64,000 bases of DNA, from NCBI GenBank assembly GCA_013388635.1, contig JACAEX010000048.1:26999-90998 (forward strand). Direction: 5' to 3'. The notes beneath the pieces are model-generated. The model made no database searches. It saw only the letters and a program-made list of their open reading frames with translations, and was not told where the DNA came from. Positions 55,422 to 64,000 of the stretch are shown here, in pieces. The position numbers and the translations under genes were made by a program. How positions within the stretch are numbered: the stretch's first letter is position 1; the number at the start of each line of letters is the position of its first letter. The DNA comes from Syntrophaceae bacterium. Lineage in GTDB: Bacteria; Desulfobacterota; BSN033; UBA1163.

Positions 55422-57332
55422 TCAGGAGGAGGTTCGTAGCAGCCTCTTCTCGCCCACCCGCACGGTCAGCTTGATCTGATCGAAATATTCGATCAATGGG
55501 ATCACATACTTTCGCGAGGCACCGGTCAGCTCTTTGAATTGGGAGGTGCTGATCTCCTGATGCCTCTTTAAATAGCTCGTCAACTCCTGCTTCAGATTTT
55601 CAAAGGGGACCCGGTGAAAGTACATCCCGCTTCGGACCCTGACCAGCACCCCTTCGTTCAAAAGATGCTCGAAGACAGCCAGGACCTCCTCCTCTTTTTC
55701 AGCCCATTGTTCCGACAATTCCTTGGGCGAAGGTGGCTGGAGCCCTCCCTGGAGGACCGCCTCCTCGATCCGCTTGACCAATCCCTTCTCGTCGCTGGAA
55801 AAGACCTGATGTTCGGTTAGCCTCAATTTATCCTTCTCGATCACCACCTCTTTTGATTGAGTCAAATCGCTGATCAGGATCTGAAAGAGCTTAACCTCCA
55901 CATCGATCGGAAGTTTTGTCCTCAACTCCTCCTTGGCCAAACCGGTCTTCATCGGAAATCTCTGATGGAATTCTTTCAAATGCATCAAGGCCATCCCCTT
56001 TAACCGGTCATATTGGCCCATTTCAACCACCTTCAACCTCTCAGAATCGACCAAAAGAAGATCGCGCCTCTCGATCATCTTTTTGAGTGTTCTCTGGATC
56101 TCATCCGGAGGCATGGCCACCCGGTTCAACAGGTCACCGAGTGTAATACCCGCTACCCCCGAACGGAGGATATGGTGGCTGAGGACCTGCTCCTGGCTTC
56201 CGTCTCTGAGGAGGGTCAGGTCATCGATCACCGACGGAGAGTGTCGCCTGTGTTTGACCGGCTGGGTGTCCAGCACCACCCCTCCGCCAAGCGTCTGGAC
56301 AGTTCCGGAGCCACGGATCACAAAATGATCCTGGGGTAAAGCGACCACTGGCCGTTCCAATCTCAACTGAGCAAACCCTCCTTCGCCCGGTGCCAGCTCT
56401 TCGCGGTCGAGAAGGAAGATCGATGCGGTAGTAGAATTTGTACCAATATGAAATCTCTGTTGGGTTCGATGTCTTAAGGGCCGGGGCGCACTGGCTAAGT
56501 ACTCAAGATAGACATCGAGCACCTTAGTGGGAGAGAGGGTCTTCGGCCGAACCAGAACATCCCCCCGCTCGACAGCAGAGGTTTCGATCCCCTGGAGGTT
56601 GACCGCAGTTCTTTCTCCGGCCATAGCTTCTTCGACCGAGCGATTGTAGACCTGGAGGTTTCGCACCTTGCCTTCGATGCCTGACGGTAGCACCTCCACC
56701 GTCTCTCCTGACGAGATCTTCCCGGAAATCGTCGTCCCAGTGACGACCGTACCAAACCCTTTCATAGTAAAGACTCGATCGATCGGCAACCGGAACAGGC
56801 CGTCGGACGACCTTTCCTCAACCTCCTTTGAGAGAGAATCAAGGGTCGAAATCAGGTCCGGAATTCCCTCTCCTGTGGTGGAAGAAACAGACAGGATGGG
56901 CGCATCTTTTAAAAACGTATCTTGCGTGATCTCGACTGCCTCTTCCCTTACGATCTCCAGAAGCTCACGATCAACGAGATCGATCTTTGTCAAGACGATC
57001 AACCCCTTTTTGACCTTCAGGAGCCTGCAGATGTCCAGGTGCTCCCTGGTTTGGGGCATCACGCCCTCATCCGCAGCGATCACGAGAGCGACAAGGTCGA
57101 TCCCCCAGGCGCCTGCCACCATGTGTTTGACAAATCTCTCGTGTCCGGGCACATCGATAATGCCCAACCGTATGCCGCTTGGAAGGGTTAAGAAAGCAAA
57201 TCCCAATTCGATCGTGATCCCCCGCTCCTTCTCTTCCTTCAACCGGTCCGTATCGACTCCGGTAAGGGCCTTCACCAGGGCGGTCTTTCCATGGTCGATG
57301 TGGCCAGCTGTTCCGAGAATCACACGTTTCAT
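55422..57332 (-). CDS. selB: Selenocysteine-specific translation elongation factor SelB
   Basis: GTAGHIDHGKTALVKALTGVDTDRLKEEKERGITIELGFAFL plus C-terminal winged-helix repeats. Confidence 0.95.
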   Translation of the reverse strand: MKRVILGTAGHIDHGKTALVKALTGVDTDRLKEEKERGITIELGFAFLTLPSGIRLGIIDVPGHERFVKHMVAGAWGIDLVALVIAADEGVMPQTREHLDICRLLKVKKGLIVLTKIDLVDRELLEIVREEAVEITQDTFLKDAPILSVSSTTGEGIPDLISTLDSLSKEVEERSSDGLFRLPIDRVFTMKGFGTVVTGTTISGKISSGETVEVLPSGIEGKVRNLQVYNRSVEEAMAGERTAVNLQGIETSAVERGDVLVRPKTLSPTKVLDVYLEYLASAPRPLRHRTQQRFHIGTNSTTASIFLLDREELAPGEGGFAQLRLERPVVALPQDHFVIRGSGTVQTLGGGVVLDTQPVKHRRHSPSVIDDLTLLRDGSQEQVLSHHILRSGVAGITLGDLLNRVAMPPDEIQRTLKKMIERRDLLLVDSERLKVVEMGQYDRLKGMALMHLKEFHQRFPMKTGLAKEELRTKLPIDVEVKLFQILISDLTQSKEVVIEKDKLRLTEHQVFSSDEKGLVKRIEEAVLQGGLQPPSPKELSEQWAEKEEEVLAVFEHLLNEGVLVRVRSGMYFHRVPFENLKQELTSYLKRHQEISTSQFKELTGASRKYVIPLIEYFDQIKLTVRVGEKRLLRTSS

Positions 57333-57866
57333 GAAACCATCCTCTTTTCAATTCCCGTTATTTTTAAACGATAACAAAAAAAAGAACCTCGTTTCAACTC
57401 TCCCCCCGCCCTTTCAAAGCCCTCTGCTGCGGGCATTAGAATCTTATACCCCTTTCGATACCAGTAAATCTCGGCCTTTCCAGTCTGGGGGATCTTCTTT
57501 CATTGATCCTGCTGTACTTTCCCGCAGGGCCGTTCTGCAATCTTTTTAAAATCAAGGGCTGGAGGCTGGAGACGTCTCTGAATGCAGTAAAATCAAGGCC
57601 CAGAAGGATGTCTTTCTCTTTTGTTCAAATCCTGTGGAAAAAGATGATTAATGCTGGCTACGTCTGCAATTCCATTGGCAAATCAAATTTGTCATGGCTT
57701 TGCTTCTTAAAAAAATTAATGATCTCAATAACTTAAAAAATTGTGGTCTCACCCTTTCAAAATCCTATATCTTGTGGCTCCTTCGACCGTCTTTCAACCT
57801 CCTCTGTTCATAACCTGTTTATATGGCCATCTTTCGAGAGGGCAATCTTCGATGCCATTCCCTGAC

Positions 57867-57896
57867 AAAAAAGGGGAGGAATTTCCTTCCTCCCCT
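57867..57896 (-). terminator. Rho-independent terminator of the HU gene
   Basis: AGGGGAGGAA-ggaaa-TTCCTCCCCT followed by TTTTT on the minus strand. Confidence 0.8.
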
Positions 57897-57936
57897 GATT
57901 GTCAGAATGGAAAAGCGGAACTTAGCTTATGAAAGC

Positions 57937-58209
57937 TCACTTGATGGCACTTCTCAAGAGATTGCCTGCTTTGAATTTTGCTACCCGGGTTGCCGGGATC
58001 TTAATCTCTTTCCCGGTCTGAGGATTTCTTCCTGTTCTTGCCTTCCTCTTCGACACAGAAAAAGTCCCGAATCCTGTTAAGGTTAACTTATCCCCTTTCT
58101 TCAACGCCTTCGTCACACAACCGGTGAAAGCGTTCAGCGCCTTCTCAGCCGACGCTTTCGATATCTTAGCCTCCTTCCCTATGCTGGCGATCAATTCCGC
58201 CTTGGTCAT
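57937..58209 (-). CDS. hup: HU-family DNA-binding protein
   Basis: MTKAELIASIGKEAKISKASAEKALNAF...GFGTFSVSKRKARTGRNPQTGKEIKIPA. Confidence 0.97.
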   Translation of the reverse strand: MTKAELIASIGKEAKISKASAEKALNAFTGCVTKALKKGDKLTLTGFGTFSVSKRKARTGRNPQTGKEIKIPATRVAKFKAGNLLRSAIK

Positions 58210-58314
58210 TTAAATCACCTCCCTTTCTTTGTTCTCAATTCGATTCAGATCCTGATCACTCGATGGAAAATTGCTTGCCATGATAAACCACCGACATTTT
58301 AAAAGTCAAGTCTT

Positions 58315-58908
58315 TTATTTTTTAATCCATATGGTTGGCAATGAAGTTCTGCCATCGCATGAAATCTTGATCTGGAGATCGTCCGGATCAATCCCCAGGA
58401 TCGAGAAGATCTTATTCTCGATCCGCCGAGTAGCCCTCTTGAGCTGCTCCATCTGTTCAGAGGCCTTCTGGCTCTTTCCATATCGCTCCATAAGGTCCCT
58501 GAACCTCTCCTCCAGAGAGACGAGGTGATCATGTTGAACCCGCTTATCAGCATAATTGACGATCTCCTCTTCTGTCACCCAGGAGGAATCGTCTTCTCTC
58601 GATAGATAAATATGCTCGGCCACGATCTCACCCACCCGAGCGTAGCCCATCCTTCTTAGAAACTCAGAGCCTGTCCGCGCATGGTCGGCCTTCGTCTTCA
58701 GACACTCTGACTTGGTCAGGTCATGCAACAGGGACGCCGCCTCTATTAGCTCGAGGTCAAGCCTCTGACCTTTCTTATTCAATTCCACGGCGAGGTAAAG
58801 CGCGACCCTTGCGACTTCGATACTATGGTCGACAATATGGCTGAGCATGCCACACTGGCTCATCAACCTGAAACACTCATCCCTGGTGGGGATCCTCTTC
58901 GCCTTCAT
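58315..58908 (-). CDS. HD-domain phosphohydrolase
   Basis: HSIEVARVALYLAVEL...EAASLLHDLTKSECL...DHARTGSEFLRRMG. Confidence 0.85.
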   Translation of the reverse strand: MKAKRIPTRDECFRLMSQCGMLSHIVDHSIEVARVALYLAVELNKKGQRLDLELIEAASLLHDLTKSECLKTKADHARTGSEFLRRMGYARVGEIVAEHIYLSREDDSSWVTEEEIVNYADKRVQHDHLVSLEERFRDLMERYGKSQKASEQMEQLKRATRRIENKIFSILGIDPDDLQIKISCDGRTSLPTIWIKK

Positions 58909-60035
58909 CCATTCCCCGTCGATTTTTCGCGCAAGGCCAGGGTGGGTTGGCTTTCGATCTGCTCCAGCCTGAAGGTAAACTTCTCCAGATGGGCTCTCGC
59001 TTCTTCAAAGCGGTTTCTGGCGTCCGCAATATGTTTTCCGACCAGCCGAAAGTCCTCCTGAAATTCCCTCAGATCCTTTCCCAAAACCGCAAGCATGGTC
59101 TGGATCTCCCTCGCATGCTCTTCGATTTTCAAACCCTTCAAGCCCAGAACGATCACCTGGAGATAGGCATAGAAAGAGTTCGGGGAGACCGGGATGACCC
59201 TTCTGCTCAGTGCATAATTCAAAACTCCTTTCTCTTCTCCGAAGGACTCATCCTTTGTAATCGTCTCATAATAGACGTTTTCAGCGGGGATGTAGAGGAG
59301 GGCGAAATCATAAGTTCCCTCCTGCGGCAAAATATATTTACTCGCAATATCATCAATATGTTTTCGCACATCCCTGTAAAAGGCCTTCTGGTATGTCTTC
59401 TTCTCCTCGTCTGTTTTGGATTCGATGATCCGCCTGAAATTATCCAGGGGGAACTTGGAATCGATCGGGACGATCTTTTCCCCCAATCTCACCGCGGCAT
59501 CGACCCTCTCCCCACTGGAGAATTGATACTGAAGGGTGAAGAACTCGGAAGGAAGGATCTGAGACAATAGCTCACCTAAAAATTGCTCGCCCAGCCCTCC
59601 CCTCAGTTTGGGGGGCCGGAGGATCTCCTGCAGGGTCGCAATATTCTTCCCGACTTCATAGATCTGCTCACTGGCCCTGGAGAGCCTTCCGATGTTCTCT
59701 TTTACCTCTCCGATCACTTTCGCCGCACTGTCGAGCCGCTGCCCGATCTGCCCGCTTGAGTTCTGAAGCTGTTGGTTCACCAGTTGAAGCTGTTGATTCA
59801 CCTGCTCATTGATCAGCCTCAACTGTTCGGTCAGGAGGGAAATGTTCTTATTCAAACCGTCGCTCATCTGCCCTCTCAACTGTTCCATCTGCTGCTGCAT
59901 CAAAGCCCACATCGCCTGGCCGGACCGATCCCGCCTAACCTCTTCGAGGACCTCCTTCCACCTCTGTTGAATGAAGAAGAAAAGGGCAAGGCCGACCGCC
60001 ACGATCAACCCCATCAGCCAATAAATCGTTTCCAC
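58905..60035 (-). CDS. rmuC: RmuC-family DNA recombination protein
   Basis: LRGGLGEQFLGELLSQILP...VDAAVRLGEKIVPIDSKFPLDNF. Confidence 0.93.
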   Translation of the reverse strand: METIYWLMGLIVAVGLALFFFIQQRWKEVLEEVRRDRSGQAMWALMQQQMEQLRGQMSDGLNKNISLLTEQLRLINEQVNQQLQLVNQQLQNSSGQIGQRLDSAAKVIGEVKENIGRLSRASEQIYEVGKNIATLQEILRPPKLRGGLGEQFLGELLSQILPSEFFTLQYQFSSGERVDAAVRLGEKIVPIDSKFPLDNFRRIIESKTDEEKKTYQKAFYRDVRKHIDDIASKYILPQEGTYDFALLYIPAENVYYETITKDESFGEEKGVLNYALSRRVIPVSPNSFYAYLQVIVLGLKGLKIEEHAREIQTMLAVLGKDLREFQEDFRLVGKHIADARNRFEEARAHLEKFTFRLEQIESQPTLALREKSTGNG

Positions 60036-60063
60036 TCCTACCCCCTCATCAGTAATCTCGTCC

Positions 60064-61362
60064 TCAAGGGTGTTGAACGATCAGGTGTCCCTCTATCCTT
60101 CTTTCGATGAGGTTGACCACTGAGACCGTCCACAGGCCCTCTTTACCGATCTCTCCGGAATGGATCGGAACTTCGACCTTAAGCGGGCTCTCTTCTGAAA
60201 GGGCGACAAAAGCCCTCCGATCTTCTGGCCCTCTGAAGGAGATCAGAAGCGAAACTCCGGTCCCCTGCCATCTTGCCTCTGCCTTTATCCTCTCCGTTTC
60301 CCCTTCTTCTTTTTTATGTCCAGGGCTGAAGACGGAAAAAGAAAATTCCTCACTCGCCTGGGGGGGCACCTGAAACGGGAAGATGATGAATGTCCTTTGA
60401 AGGCTGTTGTTCTCAAGCCGGACGTCACTCGAAGCCACCTTCGGTAAGACTGAAACCCTTACCCTGGCAATCCCACTAATCCTCACTCGATAAGGCGGAT
60501 CGATCGTGTACCGATTCCCCGAGTGGGCCTTCAACACCTCTGAGGTAAAATGTTCGAATTCTGAAACCTTGATGCCATTGACAAGAATCTGAACTCGAAA
60601 GGTGACCCCGCTCGGCAGCTCGATTTCCCCCACATTTGAAAGGATGATAGCGAGATCCAGGTCCTCTGTCAAATCGAGGTCCTGGACCACGATATCCGGA
60701 CCCTCCGGAGCACCCTCTAATATCCGCCTTAAATAATTATTCTCCTCATTCTGCTCCTTCATCTCCTCTCCTGTCACCACACGGGCCTCCACCTCATGCC
60801 GGCCACGGAAGCTTAGAGGTGTGACGAACCGGATGCTCTCTTTAGGTTGGAGCAAAGATTGATCAGAGATGCCCGAGAGGGGGTAACTCCCTTTGATCTG
60901 GCCATCCACAAAGATCTTCAGAATCCAACTTTCCAAAGGAAGTGGCCCATCTCCAACATTGGCAAGTGTGACCGTCAACCTCTTTTTAGGATCGAAGGAA
61001 AGATCGGTAACCGTCAGATCAGGACGGGGCACAGCCTTCTCAGGAGTTAACGGAGCAGCGGCTGGAATTGAGGCCGGGATATCCGTGACTTCACTCTTTT
61101 GAACTTCTGTAGGAGAATCCCTTGTCACCGGCTCCTTCGATTCCCTTTCCACAGCAATCCCCTCATCCTTTCTCTCTTCCACCACCGGGATAATCACGGC
61201 CTCTTCAGTTGGTACGATCTCCTCTTCGTTCAAGACAGCGATCTCAGAGAGACTGGCAGGTTCGGATGGAGCTGGAGGAGGAAGGAAGGGAGGTCTCGCT
61301 CCGGTCGAGCAAGCAAGAAAGAACACAGCACAGGCGAGCAGAAAGATCGCCCCTTTTGACAT
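60064..61362 (-). CDS. Predicted lipoprotein with CARDB-like beta domains
   Basis: [17 protein letters not shown] lipobox; repeats [29 protein letters not shown] and [29 protein letters not shown]. Confidence 0.65.
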   Translation of the reverse strand: MSKGAIFLLACAVFFLACSTGARPPFLPPPAPSEPASLSEIAVLNEEEIVPTEEAVIIPVVEERKDEGIAVERESKEPVTRDSPTEVQKSEVTDIPASIPAAAPLTPEKAVPRPDLTVTDLSFDPKKRLTVTLANVGDGPLPLESWILKIFVDGQIKGSYPLSGISDQSLLQPKESIRFVTPLSFRGRHEVEARVVTGEEMKEQNEENNYLRRILEGAPEGPDIVVQDLDLTEDLDLAIILSNVGEIELPSGVTFRVQILVNGIKVSEFEHFTSEVLKAHSGNRYTIDPPYRVRISGIARVRVSVLPKVASSDVRLENNSLQRTFIIFPFQVPPQASEEFSFSVFSPGHKKEEGETERIKAEARWQGTGVSLLISFRGPEDRRAFVALSEESPLKVEVPIHSGEIGKEGLWTVSVVNLIERRIEGHLIVQHP

Positions 61363-61561
61363 GAAGGAAATCTCGACCTCCTCAAAACTTAAGTTACCGC
61401 ATCAGTCAATGAAATGCAATAGAAATAAAATCGGTTCCGTGTTCAGGGTTTGGAGTGAAGACTCCACCAGAAAAACTCCGAACTCGTTACCCCGAACTAT
61501 ACCAGACCTTGACACCTACTGTTTAAAATTGTATTTATCACTCGATCTGAAAGGACGGAAG

Positions 61562-62614
61562 ATGACGGAACGGTTGATCGATCTGAGAAGCGACACAGTG
61601 ACCAAGCCCACTCCTATGATGAGAAAGGCAATGGCAGAGGCAGAGGTGGGCGATGATGTCTTTGGTGAAGACCCGACTGTCAATGCCCTCCAGGAAAAGG
61701 TGGCCAGACTTCTTGGAAAAGAGAGCGCGATCTTTGTCCCATCTGGGACCATGGCCAACCAGCTGGCCATCAAGTCGCACACCCAACCTGGCGATGAGGT
61801 GATCATTGAAGGAACCTCGCACCCGTATAATTTTGAGGGTGGCGCAGGCGCCGCCCTCTCCGGCGTCCAGTTCTATTGTCTCAAGGGCACGCGCGGCATT
61901 CTCGATGCCTCTCAGATCGACGAGGCGATCCGATCCGATGACCACCACTTCCCTGTGACAAGACTGATCTGTCTCGAAAACACCCATAACCGCGGTGGAG
62001 GTTCTATCTATCCCATAGAAAAATTGATGGAGATTTACCGATTGGCCAAATCAAAGGGACTTCTCGTCCATCTTGACGGCGCCAGGCTTTGGAACGCCTC
62101 GATCGCCACGGGCATCCGACCTGATGAATATGCTCAATGGGCGGACTCTGTCTCGGTCTGCCTCTCAAAAGGACTGGGCGCACCCATCGGTTCGCTGGTC
62201 GCAGGATCCAAGGCATTCATCGATCGAGTCCACCGTTTCAGAAAGATGTTCGGAGGCGGGATGCGACAGGCGGGGATCATTGCCGCAGCAGGAATTTATG
62301 CACTCGATCACCATATGGAACGTCTCCAGGAAGACCACCGGAATGCCAGACGCCTGGCCCTGGCTCTGAAGGAGTTGAAAGGGATCTCCATCAACCCGGA
62401 GCACGTGGAGACCAATATCGTCATCTTCGACATCTCAAAGACCGGCATGACCGCTCACGAGATCGCAGCAAGAATGAGAAAGAGCGGGGTTCTCATCCAC
62501 CCGATCAGCCAAACCCAAATCCGTTTGGTCACCCATCTGGATGTGTCCAGTCAGGATATTGAGGTGGCGATAGGAGTGTTTGAAAAGGTGCTAAGTGGAG
62601 TAGAAACACGTTGA
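61562..62614 (+). CDS. ltaE: Low-specificity L-threonine aldolase
   Basis: [44 protein letters not shown]; internal start at 61562. Confidence 0.93.
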   Translation: MTERLIDLRSDTVTKPTPMMRKAMAEAEVGDDVFGEDPTVNALQEKVARLLGKESAIFVPSGTMANQLAIKSHTQPGDEVIIEGTSHPYNFEGGAGAALSGVQFYCLKGTRGILDASQIDEAIRSDDHHFPVTRLICLENTHNRGGGSIYPIEKLMEIYRLAKSKGLLVHLDGARLWNASIATGIRPDEYAQWADSVSVCLSKGLGAPIGSLVAGSKAFIDRVHRFRKMFGGGMRQAGIIAAAGIYALDHHMERLQEDHRNARRLALALKELKGISINPEHVETNIVIFDISKTGMTAHEIAARMRKSGVLIHPISQTQIRLVTHLDVSSQDIEVAIGVFEKVLSGVETR

Positions 62615-62636
62615 ACGCAGTGATCATATTCAAATT

Positions 62637-62765
62637 CCAAGCATCCATGACCAAATAATGATCAAATTCTCAATGACCAAACCTCCCTATTCACCTGGGT
62701 TATCTCGATATTGGTGATTTGGAGATTATTTAGAATTTGGGATCTGGTGATTGGGATTTCGTTTA
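62637..62765. repeat. CCAAATN-type tandem/inverted motif tract without gene
   Basis: caaattccaagcatccatgaccaaataatgatcaaattctcaatgaccaaa ... tttggagattatttagaatttgggatctggtgattggg. Confidence 0.5.
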
Positions 62766-62832
62766 ATTCATCGCAGCCAGTGTAGCCTGAAAGAGGATAG
62801 TCGAATCTCAGCCGTTCTGTCAGGAGGAAGTC

Positions 62833-63372
62833 ATGTCTTGGAAATTGGCGGTCGTTCCTGAACGATGCTCCGGATGCAAGCTGTGCGAGCTGGTATGCTC
62901 CATCCATCGCTTCGGAGTAAACAATCCAAAGAAGAGCGCCATTCGGGTGATGGTCGTCTACCCCCATCCGATCATCAGGATGCCCATTGTTTGCCGACAG
63001 TGCAAGGTGGCCAAATGCATGGAGAACTGTCCGACCGGAGCGATTGTGACAAAGGATGGGATCTACGACATCGATGGAGAAAAATGTATCTCCTGCCAGC
63101 AGTGCGTCATCTCTTGTCCCTTCGGCGCCATCTTCCTCCACGAGGAGGTGGAGACGCCCTTCAAGTGCAATCTCTGTAACGGAAATCCTCGTTGTGTTGA
63201 GGCGTGCCCGAAGGGCGCTCTCCTCTTTTTGCCTGAACATGTCCTGGGTCAGGCCCAGAGGATGGCCAGTGTCTTAAAATATGTCCACATGAAGGAAGTG
63301 GAGTATGTGGAGAAGGGAGAAAGGAAGGTTTTGAGATATGCCGACAGCGAAAAGGGAAAAGGGGAAGATTAA
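62833..63372 (+). CDS. 4Fe-4S ferredoxin (HycB/AOR-associated electron-transfer type)
   Basis: CSGCKLCELVCSIHRFG, CRQCKVAKCMENCPTGAI, CISCQQCVISCPFGAI, CNLCNGNPRCVEACPKGAL. Confidence 0.92.
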   Translation: MSWKLAVVPERCSGCKLCELVCSIHRFGVNNPKKSAIRVMVVYPHPIIRMPIVCRQCKVAKCMENCPTGAIVTKDGIYDIDGEKCISCQQCVISCPFGAIFLHEEVETPFKCNLCNGNPRCVEACPKGALLFLPEHVLGQAQRMASVLKYVHMKEVEYVEKGERKVLRYADSEKGKGED

Positions 63373-64000
63373 GGCCGGCTATTTCTGGAATATCCTCTGG
63401 GTTGATCTCGATCGAGGAGAGGCCAAGACGCTCGAATTCGATGAGGCCTTTGCCCTCAAATATATCGGAGGAAGGGGGTTCGGGGCCAAACTTCTTTGGG
63501 ATCATCTCCAGAGGGAAAATGTTGATCCCCTCGGTCCAGAAAATCTCCTGGTCATCTCCCCAGGCCCCTTGGCTGGCCTCTTCCTTCCTGCCTCTGGAAA
63601 GACATCTTTTGTCTCTATCTCTCCAGAGACCGGGATCTATGGCGATTCGAGCATGGGCGGCTCCTTCGGTGTGGAACTCCGCCAGGCTGGCATTGACGCA
63701 CTGGCCATCTCCGGAAAGGCCAAGACCCTCTCCTATCTCTGGATCGATAACGGAGAGGTGAAGATCACTCCCAGCGAGAAACTGAAAGGCAAAGGGAGCC
63801 TGGAAAGCGAAGGGATGATTAAGGAGGACCTCAGGGATGACCATGTCAAAATGATCACCATAGGAGTAGCGGGTGAGAATCGGGTCCGGTTTGCCTGTGT
63901 CAATTCCGACTGGGGGAGAAACGCTGGAAGAACTGGCATCGGCGCTGTGATGGGGTCAAAGAATTTGAAGGCCATCGTTGTCCGAGGATCCAAAGACCTT
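63338..64000 (+). CDS. Second aldehyde:ferredoxin oxidoreductase, truncated by window end
   Basis: Translation from ATG 63338: YFWNILWVDLDRGEAKTLEFDEAFALKYIGGRGFGAKLLWDHL...NAGRTGIGAVMGSKNLKAIVVRG; open to the last base. Confidence 0.92.
   Translation, partial: MPTAKREKGKIKAGYFWNILWVDLDRGEAKTLEFDEAFALKYIGGRGFGAKLLWDHLQRENVDPLGPENLLVISPGPLAGLFLPASGKTSFVSISPETGIYGDSSMGGSFGVELRQAGIDALAISGKAKTLSYLWIDNGEVKITPSEKLKGKGSLESEGMIKEDLRDDHVKMITIGVAGENRVRFACVNSDWGRNAGRTGIGAVMGSKNLKAIVVRGSKDL

Noticed and set aside
57350-57930. tRNA-Sec (selC) or other RNA gene upstream of selB
   Set aside because: No long-acceptor tRNA fold or TCA anticodon arm could be recognised by eye; tRNAscan/Infernal would be needed

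Overview
The window is a chromosomal segment from an anaerobic, Desulfobacterota/deltaproteobacteria-like bacterium (inferred from gene content: two AORs, indolepyruvate:ferredoxin oxidoreductase, SelB, HD-GYP/PilZ proteins). Most of it is ordinary metabolism and DNA maintenance. This includes AOR/Fe-ADH/acyl-CoA ligase/ACP/ThiF genes, HisF, SerB, GGT, a GatC-like+amidase fusion, HepT/MntA, an ABC transporter, UvrA, AddAB-like proteins, an OGG-like glycosylase, an M16 peptidase, IorAB, SelB, HU, RmuC and threonine aldolase. Three items deserve attention. (1) The minus strand at 42150-49782 carries a compact, divergent type III CRISPR-like operon: a Cas10-like protein with a GGDE palm motif and no recognisable HD domain, a two-RAMP fusion, three further RAMPs, and a 4-TM membrane protein resembling S-4TM pore-forming effectors. 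A Cas6 gene lies upstream and degenerate CRISPR repeats lie downstream. (2) Two four-helix-bundle (23S IVP/S23-like) genes, each bounded by short tandem-motif repeats, sit inside this locus. One lies within the remnant CRISPR repeats, next to a gene-less mini-copy. (3) A glutaredoxin gene at 31528-31788 is interrupted by an in-frame UGA exactly at the first Cys of its CPYC motif. It is followed by a bSECIS-like hairpin, and selB is in the same window, so it is a probable selenoprotein that the ORF track truncates. All calls come from reading the sequence and translations; no database search was run.
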